Assembly (NCBI RefSeq): GCF_030160835.1
Contig: NZ_BSPC01000026.1
Coordinates: 62,001-126,000 of the forward strand
From: Labrys miyagiensis
Lineage (GTDB): Bacteria > Pseudomonadota > Alphaproteobacteria > Rhizobiales > Labraceae
DNA length: 64,000 nt
Reading direction: 5' to 3'
The translations under genes and the position numbers were made by a program. This document shows positions 45,939 to 53,133 of this stretch, piece after piece; within the stretch, counting starts at the first letter, position 1; each line of letters opens with the position of its first letter. The notes beneath the pieces were generated by a model. The model saw only the letters and a program-made list of their open reading frames with translations. It did no database searches and was not told the DNA's origin.

Positions 45939-46820
45939 ATGGCTGATGCGATCGAGAACACGCCGTTCGAAGAGGCACTCATCCGTAAGCCTCCTGTCCG
46001 CCGCACCGGAATGGGCCGTCGCGCGGTTTTCGTATTCGCCTTTATATGCGCGCTCGCCTGGTTGGCGCCGTTCTACTACCTTGCAATATCGATCTTCAAG
46101 ACCACCGAGGAGTATGCTCACAACGATGCTCTGAGCTTGCCTGAAGGCGTGAGCCCAATCTGGAGCAATCTCGAGCAGGCCTGGACCCAGGCGAACATGG
46201 CAAGCGCATTTTTCAACAGTGCGCTTTACGGTGTCGTGGGCGCCGGATTGGCTGTCTTCTTTGCCGCAATGGCAGCCTTTGCGCTTGCCAGGCTCAATTT
46301 TGGCGGCAAGAACTTCTGGTTCATGCTGATTTTTCTGGGAACCATATTTCCCTTTCAGATGTATCTCATTCCCTTGTTTTTCGGATATCAGCATGCCGGC
46401 ATACTCAATACGCGTTGGGGTATGTTGCTGCTCTACACCGCGATATGCGTGCCATTCCCGGCGCTGGTCCTGAGAAGCCATATGTCTCAGATCTCACGAG
46501 AGGTCGATGAGGCCGCGCGCATGGACGGCGCGCAGGAATTCCGGATCTTCTGGTCCATCATCCTGCCGAACTGTTCGGGCTCGCTCGTTGCATTGTTCCT
46601 TCTCCAATTCACGTGGATCTGGAATGACCTGCTGTTTTCGATGGTTTTGGGAAACCGGCCGGAAATTCGTTCGATCATGAATGCCCTGCAGGTCTTCCAG
46701 GGCAATTATGCTGCCTACGGTCCCAACGTGGCCCTGGCGGCGAGTCTTCTCGCCAGCATCCCCCCTCTTGCTGCTTTTGCATTCCTGAGGCGACACTTCA
46801 TGGAAGGCCTCAAGGTTTAA
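45939..46820 (+). CDS. Sugar ABC transporter permease (MalG/UgpE type)
   Basis: This 293-residue second permease pairs with the one upstream. Six spans are seen, the EAA loop is EVDEAARMDGAQEFRIFWSIILP, and the FTWIWNDLLFSMVL and RRHFMEGLKV end segments are the usual MalG-type features. It starts two bases after the preceding stop. The long frame upstream of 45939 overlaps the first permease and is not used. A GC-rich hairpin without T-run (near 46850-46865) follows. It completes the importer with the ATPase and binding protein. Confidence 0.93.
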   Translation: MADAIENTPFEEALIRKPPVRRTGMGRRAVFVFAFICALAWLAPFYYLAISIFKTTEEYAHNDALSLPEGVSPIWSNLEQAWTQANMASAFFNSALYGVVGAGLAVFFAAMAAFALARLNFGGKNFWFMLIFLGTIFPFQMYLIPLFFGYQHAGILNTRWGMLLLYTAICVPFPALVLRSHMSQISREVDEAARMDGAQEFRIFWSIILPNCSGSLVALFLLQFTWIWNDLLFSMVLGNRPEIRSIMNALQVFQGNYAAYGPNVALAASLLASIPPLAAFAFLRRHFMEGLKV

Positions 46821-47047
46821 CCTTCCCCGCCGTTGTCACCCGCCCGCCCTGTGTACTGCAGGGCGATGCCAAGTGCGGGTCAGCTTGGCGCAACAACGGC
46901 GCCATTTTCAACTGTCAGCAGCTCTTGCAGAAGTGCCTCGGCCCGGTCCACATATTCGAGCCAGTGGGCTGTAGAGGGGCCGGCAAGGCGTCGTAATCTG
47001 CACTCGTGCACGCGCCCCTGCGCAGTGCGAACGGAGATCCGGGTCTG

Positions 47048-47548
47048 ATGATCAACGAGCCTTTTGAAGCCGCCAGTGTCGTTCACATCATTCAGATCGC
47101 GCTGACTCCGGTCTTCCTCCTCTCGGGCATCGCGGCCCTGCTGGGCGTGTTCTCCAATCGTCTGGCAAGGGTGGCCGACCGGCTTCATATCGTTACGGGC
47201 GCGCTCGAGACGGGCGGGAACTCCGCTAAGCTGACGGCGCAACTCACCTATTTGCGCCGGCGCCTGCGCATCCTCGAAGTCGCCGTCGGCATGGGGGCGA
47301 TGGCCGGGGCCATGACCTGCGCGGCAACCCTGACCCTCTTCATCGGCACCCTGCGGGAGGCGGGATCGGGGGCCGTGCTCTACACGCTGTTCGGTCTCGC
47401 CGTCATTTGTATCTTTGTCGCCCTCATGGCCTTCATGGCCGAGGTCCTGGTAACGACCATCGGCCTCCGCGCGAGGGCGGAAAAGGCAGAGAGGCAGGCG
47501 GACGAGAGGGCGGAAGAGAGGATGGAAGAGACGATGGAAGAGAGCTGA
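47048..47548 (+). CDS. DUF2721 family membrane protein
   Basis: This 166-residue protein matches DUF2721. It starts with HIIQIALTPVFLLSGIAALLGVFSNRLARVADR, the hallmark N-terminal helix and arginine motif, then LTYLRRRLRILEVAVGMG leads into two further spans. The C-terminus is a long charged stretch rich in Glu and Arg that will be a coiled coil or disordered tail. DUF2721 proteins have no assigned function. The ATG at 47048 is used; a GTG at 47006 is in frame. It stands alone between the ABC operon and the SDR gene. Confidence 0.85.
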   Translation: MINEPFEAASVVHIIQIALTPVFLLSGIAALLGVFSNRLARVADRLHIVTGALETGGNSAKLTAQLTYLRRRLRILEVAVGMGAMAGAMTCAATLTLFIGTLREAGSGAVLYTLFGLAVICIFVALMAFMAEVLVTTIGLRARAEKAERQADERAEERMEETMEES

Positions 47549-47706
47549 GAAACAGACACCGCCGGCCGGCCGGTGTGCAACGATCGAGGGCCTACTCGCG
47601 TCGTCCCGAATACAGGGCGAAACAGATCACCAGCGCCGCCCTTCTCGTCCCGGATGGTAGAGATGCCCTTGACGCCAGCGGCCCCTGCGTGTGGAGCGCG
47701 GCTGCT

Positions 47707-47806
47707 AAGGCGTTTTCCGATTTGACGGAATCGGCAAGAATCGCAAAGACGCGTCGAAACAAAGAGTTAGAGCAAGGCAGTGTTTACGCTTAGACGCGCT
47801 TTGCCC
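47707..47806 (+). repeat. Dispersed structured repeat, copy C
   Basis: This 100-base copy has the same orientation as copy A and shares most positions, differing mainly in the outer parts. The GACGCGTCGAAACAAAGAGT core is identical. It ends 24 bases before the SDR start and probably holds part of its 5' leader. Confidence 0.85.
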
Positions 47807-47830
47807 TGGGAACCCTCGAGTGGAGGAACA

Positions 47831-48616
47831 ATGAGCGATTTCGCCGGCAAAGCCGTTGTTGTTACCGGCGGCAGCCTCGGCATGGGGTTGGCTTGCGCCA
47901 CCCGCTTTGCCAAGGGGGGCGCCAGGGTGCTGATCGTTGCCAATGACAAGGCCTCCACCGAGGCGGCCGTCAAGGACCTCGGCGTCAATGTTGAAGGCTT
48001 CGTCGGCGATGTACGCAAGGCTGCCGACATGCAGGCGGCGATGGCCAAGGCGGCGGAAGCCTTCGGCGGCGTCGATATCCTGGTCTGCTGTGCCGGTATC
48101 CAGCGCTATGGCACCGTCGTGGAAACGCCGGAAGAAGTCTGGGACGACGTGCTCGACATCAATCTCAAGGGCGTCTTCCTCGCCTCCAAATATGCCGTGC
48201 CGGAGATCAGGAAGCGCGGCGGCGGCGCGATCATCGCCATGTCCTCGGTGCAGTCCTACGCCTCGCAATCCTCGGTGGCCGCCTATACGGCGAGCAAGGG
48301 CGGCATCAACGCGCTGGTGCGCGCCATGTCGCTCGACCATGCCGCCGACAACATCACCGTGAACGCGGTCTGCCCCGCTTCGGTCGACACCCCGATGCTG
48401 CGCTTGGCGGCAGACATCCACAAGGGCAATTCCACGGCTGAAGCGACGCTCGCTGCCTGGGGCAAGGGCCATCCGCTCGGCCGTGTCGGCCAGCCCTGGG
48501 AGATCGCCGAGATGGTGGCCTTCCTCGCCAGCGACAAGGCCCGCTTCATCACGGGCGCCGACTTCAAGGTCGATGGCGGCGTGATGGCCAAGCTCGGCAT
48601 CGTCCTGCCGGAATAG
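47831..48616 (+). CDS. Short-chain dehydrogenase/reductase
   Basis: This 261-residue NAD(P)-dependent oxidoreductase has a Rossmann fold. The cofactor motif is TGGSLGMG near residues 12-19, the catalytic Ser lies in AMSSVQSYA, and the catalytic Tyr-x-x-x-Lys is YTASK. The usual NNAG is replaced by CCAG (VCCAGIQRYG), which is an unusual but tolerable variation. The C-terminus has the FITGADFKVDGGVM glycine motif. It follows a strong GGAGG site. A sugar or polyol oxidation role would fit the nearby sugar importer; this is inference. Confidence 0.92.
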   Translation: MSDFAGKAVVVTGGSLGMGLACATRFAKGGARVLIVANDKASTEAAVKDLGVNVEGFVGDVRKAADMQAAMAKAAEAFGGVDILVCCAGIQRYGTVVETPEEVWDDVLDINLKGVFLASKYAVPEIRKRGGGAIIAMSSVQSYASQSSVAAYTASKGGINALVRAMSLDHAADNITVNAVCPASVDTPMLRLAADIHKGNSTAEATLAAWGKGHPLGRVGQPWEIAEMVAFLASDKARFITGADFKVDGGVMAKLGIVLPE

Positions 48617-48727
48617 GGGGAGCGCTGCCATGACCGCGGGACCGTGAGAAATAAGGCTCATCCTGCCGCCGGTCCCGAATCTGCGCCGCATCGCGTTGCG
48701 ATCCGGCTTGTCCGGGATGACAGCTCC

Positions 48728-49810
48728 CTACTTCACGATCGTCTCGCCGCCGGCCATCTTCGGATTGGGCGCCGCGGCATTGGCGCTCGGCAAGGCGGGC
48801 GAAGAAGCGACCAGCGGCGTGGCATCGGGCGACACGAATTTCGAGCTGACGAACTCCAGCGCGTCCTCGATGGTACGGCGCCAGAGCGACCAGGTGTGGT
48901 CGCCGTCGGTAACGCGGAACTCGATCTTCACCTTGTCGGCCATCAGCGTCTCATAGAGCGCCATCGAGCCTCGCCAGAGATTGTGGCTATCATTGTCGCC
49001 GACGGTGAGGAAGATGGCGGGAAGCTGCGTGCCGGCCTGGATCTGCCTGGCGAGCAGGGTGAAGACATTCGCATCGTTGAAGCGACGGGCATCGAAGGGC
49101 GTGCCGAAGGCGCTGCCGAAATGGGCGCCTTCAGGCGGCAGGTCGATGCCGCCGATCACGGTCGCCTGGTCGACGCGGTTGAAATAGGTGCCGGTCGAGC
49201 CGGCCCAGGGATCATGCGCCTGCGAGGTGGGAATGTTCTGCCAGATGGCGCCGGACAGGCTGGCGACGGCGACATAGCGGTCGGGCCGCTTGAACGCGAA
49301 TCGCAAAGCGCCGAAGCCACCCATCGAAATGCCGGCAATCGCCCGCGAGCTGCGCTGGCAATGCGGGGCGAAGCGCTTCTCGAAGGCGTTGGGCAGGTCG
49401 CTCAGCAGCGCCGTCTCGTAATTGCCCGGGCCCTTCACATCTGCGGAATCGACATACCAGCTATTCCCGGCCGAGGGCATCACCACCAGCATGGGGTGGA
49501 TGCGGCCCGACTTGATCATGCCGTCGAGCGTCGACTTGATGTTGGCGAGGGCCGACCAGTCGCGGTTGTTGCCGTCGAGGCCGTGCAGGAGATAGAGCAC
49601 CGGCCAGCCATCGGGCGGGGCCGGAAGATCGGGACGATAGACCGATACCGTCAGAGAGCGGCCCAAGGTCTTGCTCGGAAAGGACATTTCCTCAAGCGTG
49701 CTCGCCTTCGCAACCAGGCAAAGCGCGGTCAATCCCAGCATCGCGCCGAGCAGCAGGCGCGGAAGAGCGCGGAAAAGCCGGGATGAATTTGCAAGAGCAG
49801 GCCAGGGCAT
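48728..49810 (-). CDS. Secreted esterase (esterase D / PF00756 family)
   Basis: This 360-residue alpha/beta hydrolase resembles putative esterases of the S-formylglutathione hydrolase/tributyrin esterase/feruloyl esterase type. A signal-anchor or signal peptide spans residues about 15-38 (LPRLLLGAMLGLTALCLVAKAS), then LTVSVYRPDLPAPPDGWPVLYLLHGLDG gives the oxyanion region. The nucleophile Ser is in AGISMGGFGAL and the His in TDGDHTWSLWR. The C-terminal tail is proline/alanine-rich. ATG 49810 is chosen; ATG 49858 is possible. It is probably periplasmic. Substrate unknown; a short-chain or feruloyl ester is plausible. Confidence 0.85.
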   Translation of the reverse strand: MPWPALANSSRLFRALPRLLLGAMLGLTALCLVAKASTLEEMSFPSKTLGRSLTVSVYRPDLPAPPDGWPVLYLLHGLDGNNRDWSALANIKSTLDGMIKSGRIHPMLVVMPSAGNSWYVDSADVKGPGNYETALLSDLPNAFEKRFAPHCQRSSRAIAGISMGGFGALRFAFKRPDRYVAVASLSGAIWQNIPTSQAHDPWAGSTGTYFNRVDQATVIGGIDLPPEGAHFGSAFGTPFDARRFNDANVFTLLARQIQAGTQLPAIFLTVGDNDSHNLWRGSMALYETLMADKVKIEFRVTDGDHTWSLWRRTIEDALEFVSSKFVSPDATPLVASSPALPSANAAAPNPKMAGGETIVK

Positions 49811-50274
49811 ACCGTATCCAGAGCTCGAGTTGTTCGGTGCGCGATCAGATAAAATCATGCAGAATTCGGGCCACGAAACCCGAAGGGGCCCCGGCGCGGC
49901 GACATCGCATCTCACTTCAAATTGATCGCCCCTTAGTGGCGCGAACTTGTGTCACAAATTAGAAGGGTAAGGGCAGAATTTCGGTTAACAAAGCTTTTAT
50001 TCTTACTTTTTTTGCCGGCGTTGCGAGGGAGCAACAGTAGCGTCGTCGCGCCGTGCAACTTTTCACCTCTAATTTCGTTCATCCCCCGTACAGGATGGGG
50101 GCATCACCATATGTGCAAGCTCCAGGACTCGGCGAAGTGTTTCCCAGTCGGGTCACATGTGTTCCGGTAAGAAGGACACAAACGGGGCACCGGTTTCAGG
50201 CTTCCTCCATCGGAAGCCTCTATAGCCCGGCTTCAATGCTGTGGCGTTAAGTCAGGAAGTGGAAGGCATATTTC
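49811..50274. promoter_or_regulatory. Divergent region between esterase and OpgC genes, with 5'-UTR hairpin
   Basis: No gene is seen. The part 49930-50040 is T-rich. A perfect 8-bp hairpin AGGCTTCC/GGAAGCCT (50200-50207 with 50214-50221) with loop TCCATC lies 53 bases before the opgC-like start and may affect mRNA stability or initiation. A GGAAGTGGAAGGC ribosome site follows. Confidence 0.45.
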
Positions 50275-51774
50275 ATGAATATTCAACTTGGTCCTTCCCA
50301 GTTCGCCAGATCCCTTCGTCCCTTCCTGCTGACGATCCTGCTCGTTACGCCATTCTGCCTGCTGAGAGGGCCGCTGCACTGGCACGGCTATTCCTATTTC
50401 CTGTTCCTGCCGGCGGTGGCGCTGGCTGAAATCTTCTTCGGCTTCGGCGTGGGCCTGTTCGCTATCCTGCTGACGGTGTTCATCGCCACCTATTTCTTCA
50501 TCGAGCCGATCTACACCCTGTGGTTCTCGCCGGCACAACTGCCGGCACTGGCGCTCTATGCCCTGAGCTCGGTGGTGATTTTCGGCGCCTGTGAGGGCGT
50601 GCGCCTCCTCGTCCAGCATGTCTCGGATGTCAGACACAGGGCCTCGCAACAGGCCCTGGGCGCATCGGAGGCGGCTAGGCCCAAGCAGCGGGCCGTCTCG
50701 GTGGATATGTGGCGTGGCTTCGTGCTGTGCACGATCTTCATCAACCACATGCCGGGGAACGTTTTCGAGGCAATCACCTTCCGCAATATCGGCCTGTCCG
50801 ATTCGGCCGAGGCCTTCGTATTCATGTCCGGCGTTGCCATGGCGCTTGCCTATGGGCGCAAGTTCAATGGCGGCAAGGAGTGGGACGTCTCGCTCACCTT
50901 GATCAAGCGGGCGGTGAAGCTCTACGGCGTGCATCTTCTGCTGTCACTTGCCGGCATCGCCATCTTTGCGGCCGGCGCCATTGCCTGGCATGCGCCCGGG
51001 CTGATGGCCATGCATGGGCGCGACCTGTTCGTGAAGGACGCCAACACCTTCCTGTTCGGCATCATCTCGCTCGGCCATCAGCTCGGCTATTTCAACATCC
51101 TGCCGCTCTATATCGCCCTGATCGTGGTAGTGCCGGGCCTGTTCTACCTGGCCCGCATCCATATCGGCCTGATGCTCGCGGCCTCGGCCCTGCTCTATGC
51201 GCTGACCCGGTTCTATGGCTGGAACCTGCCCAACTGGCCGATTCCCGGCGGCTGGTTCTTCAATCCCTTCGCCTGGCAGTTCATCATGGCGATCGGCATT
51301 GCCGCCGGCCTTGCCATGCAGCGGAACCGGCTGGTGCGCTCCAAGCCGTTGTTCATCCTGGCAAGCGTGATCGTGTTCGCCGGTGCCTTCGTCGTCACTA
51401 ACGGCTTCGGGCTCTCCTTCGGCGTGCGCGATGCGGTCTATAACTGGCTGGACCTCGACAAGACCAATCTCGGCCTTGGCCGCCTGACCCACTTCCTGGG
51501 CCTGGCCTACTTCATCTACTGCCTCGGCATCTCGCCGAAGCTGGCCTCGCTGCGCATCCTGCAGCCGCTGATCGTGCTGGGCCGCCACAGCCTGCTGGTG
51601 TTCTTCCTGTTGTCGCTGGTGGCGGCCTTCGGGCAGGTGTTGCTGCTGACGGGGCATAATGCGCTGTGGGTCCAGGTGGCCCTGCTGGTCGGCGGCGTCA
51701 GCTTCTTCTATGCCGCCGCCAGGTTCAGCGAAGCCGAGAAGGCTGCGGGCGGCCCGGTGATGGTGCGGGGTTGA
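50275..51774 (+). CDS. DUF4118-like sensor domain fused to OpgC acyltransferase domain
   Basis: This 499-residue membrane protein has two parts. Residues about 10-115 have four spans with the motif YSYFLFLPAVALAEIFFGFGVG and FIATYFFIEP, the pattern of DUF4118 (KdpD-like) sensor domains normally attached to histidine kinases. Residues about 140-490 are an OpgC/MdoC-type acyltransferase: it starts with VDMWRGFVLCTIFINHMPGN and has ten spans, with a GHQLGYFNILPLYI segment. OpgC succinylates periplasmic glucans. The start at 50275 gives directly the first span. A short charged linker, residues 116-139, joins the two domains. It is followed by a GNAT gene 16 bases on. Confidence 0.85.
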   Translation: MNIQLGPSQFARSLRPFLLTILLVTPFCLLRGPLHWHGYSYFLFLPAVALAEIFFGFGVGLFAILLTVFIATYFFIEPIYTLWFSPAQLPALALYALSSVVIFGACEGVRLLVQHVSDVRHRASQQALGASEAARPKQRAVSVDMWRGFVLCTIFINHMPGNVFEAITFRNIGLSDSAEAFVFMSGVAMALAYGRKFNGGKEWDVSLTLIKRAVKLYGVHLLLSLAGIAIFAAGAIAWHAPGLMAMHGRDLFVKDANTFLFGIISLGHQLGYFNILPLYIALIVVVPGLFYLARIHIGLMLAASALLYALTRFYGWNLPNWPIPGGWFFNPFAWQFIMAIGIAAGLAMQRNRLVRSKPLFILASVIVFAGAFVVTNGFGLSFGVRDAVYNWLDLDKTNLGLGRLTHFLGLAYFIYCLGISPKLASLRILQPLIVLGRHSLLVFFLLSLVAAFGQVLLLTGHNALWVQVALLVGGVSFFYAAARFSEAEKAAGGPVMVRG

Positions 51775-51790
51775 GCGGACCTGTCGCCTC

Positions 51791-52273
51791 GTGAGCCAGA
51801 AGAACCGGAGCCAGAAGAATCGGAGCCACGAGATCCGTCTCGCCACGCCTGCTGACAGTGCCGCCGTCCGGGTCCTGGTCCGGGCTGCCTATTCGCACTA
51901 CGTGGCCCGCATCGGCCGCGAACCCGGATCGATGGGCGATGACTACGACGCGCTCATCCGCGCCGGCCGGGTGCATGTGATCGGGGAGGGAGGGCAGATC
52001 CTCGGCCTACTCGTTCTTCTTCCCGAACCGGACGCCATGCTCCTCGACAATGTGGCCGTCGATCCCGCGCATCGAGGCTCCGGTGTCGGCCGGGCGCTCT
52101 TGCAATGGGCTGAACAGACCGCACTCGATGCCGGCTATTCCGCTATCCGGCTCTACACGAATGAGGCGATGACCGAGAATATCAGCCTTTATTCCCGGAT
52201 CGGCTATGTCGAGACACACCGGGGCGAGGAGAAAGGGTTGAAGCGGGTCTACATGACGAAGCGCCTGCGCTGA
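51791..52273 (+). CDS. GNAT family N-acetyltransferase
   Basis: This 160-residue protein has the GNAT fold. It begins with a short repeated basic leader, then HEIRLATPADSAAVRVLVRAAYSHYVARIG, and motif A is LLDNVAVDPAHRGSGVGRALLQWAE, which binds the acetyl-CoA pyrophosphate. The SLYSRIGYVETHR segment is the usual end of the fold. GTG at 51791 is used, 16 bases after the OpgC gene. The substrate is unknown. The leader is encoded by two and a half 15-bp repeats (51794-51808, 51809-51823, partial from 51824). Confidence 0.88.
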   Translation: MSQKNRSQKNRSHEIRLATPADSAAVRVLVRAAYSHYVARIGREPGSMGDDYDALIRAGRVHVIGEGGQILGLLVLLPEPDAMLLDNVAVDPAHRGSGVGRALLQWAEQTALDAGYSAIRLYTNEAMTENISLYSRIGYVETHRGEEKGLKRVYMTKRLR

Positions 52274-52288
52274 AAGCCCGGAACGTCG

Positions 52289-52897
52289 TCAGTTCGGCGC
52301 CAGGACCTTGATCTTCGGGTCATAGGTGTAACTGATCTTCATGTCCTCGCCGCCGGCCTGCATCGCCGCCATTCCGCTGGCCTTGAGGGGGCGTTTGGTC
52401 GCGGGATCGACATAGAACGTCACCGTCATGACTTTCGGTGAACCGGGGATTTCGAAGCTGTAGACGCTCACCGGCTTGTGCCCCAGTTTCTTGCCGCCCA
52501 GGCATTGGATGTTCTTGGGCTCCTCGCCCATGAAGCCATCGGCAAGAAAGAGCGTGTGCAGTTCTCCGATGGCCTCGTCAGGCAGGGCCGTCCAGCCGCC
52601 GTCGACCTTGGCGAAGCCCTTGCCGCCGACTAGGATGGCATCGCGCTGATTGCGGTTGCCGCTGTCTTCGCTGTGCAGGTCCAGTGCGTCCGGCAGAACG
52701 ATCTTCGCGATGCTGGTGCGAGTGCTGGATTCGCCGGGCCTGCTGGTGGTGAATGTGAGCTCGGTCTCCACCTTGCGAGGACCGGCGTCGTGATAGGCCT
52801 GCATCACCGCGGCGAAATCCGCGGTGCAATCGGCATAGGCGAGGGATGACGCGGCCAGCAAAGCGGCGAGCGCAAGGGTGGCGGGCAGATAGCGCAT
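52289..52897 (-). CDS. Uncharacterised secreted protein
   Basis: I do not recognise the family. This 202-residue protein has a signal peptide (about residues 1-22, cut after LAYA) and then a mature part with two cysteines (ADCTADF and IQCLGGK). It has beta-rich segments such as KVETELTFTT, VYSFEIPG and VMTVTFYVDPATKRPLKASG, which suggest a lipoprotein-carrier-like (LolA/LppX-like) beta half-barrel, though without a lipobox. This likeness is a guess from strand pattern. It converges with the GNAT gene. It is transcribed in the same direction as the GH3 gene upstream, 236 bases away. Confidence 0.7.
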   Translation of the reverse strand: MRYLPATLALAALLAASSLAYADCTADFAAVMQAYHDAGPRKVETELTFTTSRPGESSTRTSIAKIVLPDALDLHSEDSGNRNQRDAILVGGKGFAKVDGGWTALPDEAIGELHTLFLADGFMGEEPKNIQCLGGKKLGHKPVSVYSFEIPGSPKVMTVTFYVDPATKRPLKASGMAAMQAGGEDMKISYTYDPKIKVLAPN

Positions 52898-53133
52898 GGT
52901 GGTTCCCGTGACTGGATGGCCCCGGCCGAATTGTGGCGCCGGTTTTTTTATGGCCTCCCATTCATGTCACGAAAATGTGTACTGTAAACACCACTTTTCG
53001 ATTTTCGGAGTATAACGCGAAATGGGGATGTGTCGAAAGAGACACAGAATTGGCTCCGTCCAAGCTTCGCTCCGGACAGCCAGGCACGCCACCCCGTCTG
53101 GGCTGGCGCAATCGCTATTGCCGGGGGCCGAGC

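Noticed and set aside
52932-52952. GC hairpin followed by seven T, read rightward
   Set aside because: The stem is only about 5 bp and no rightward gene ends there; it lies upstream of leftward genes.
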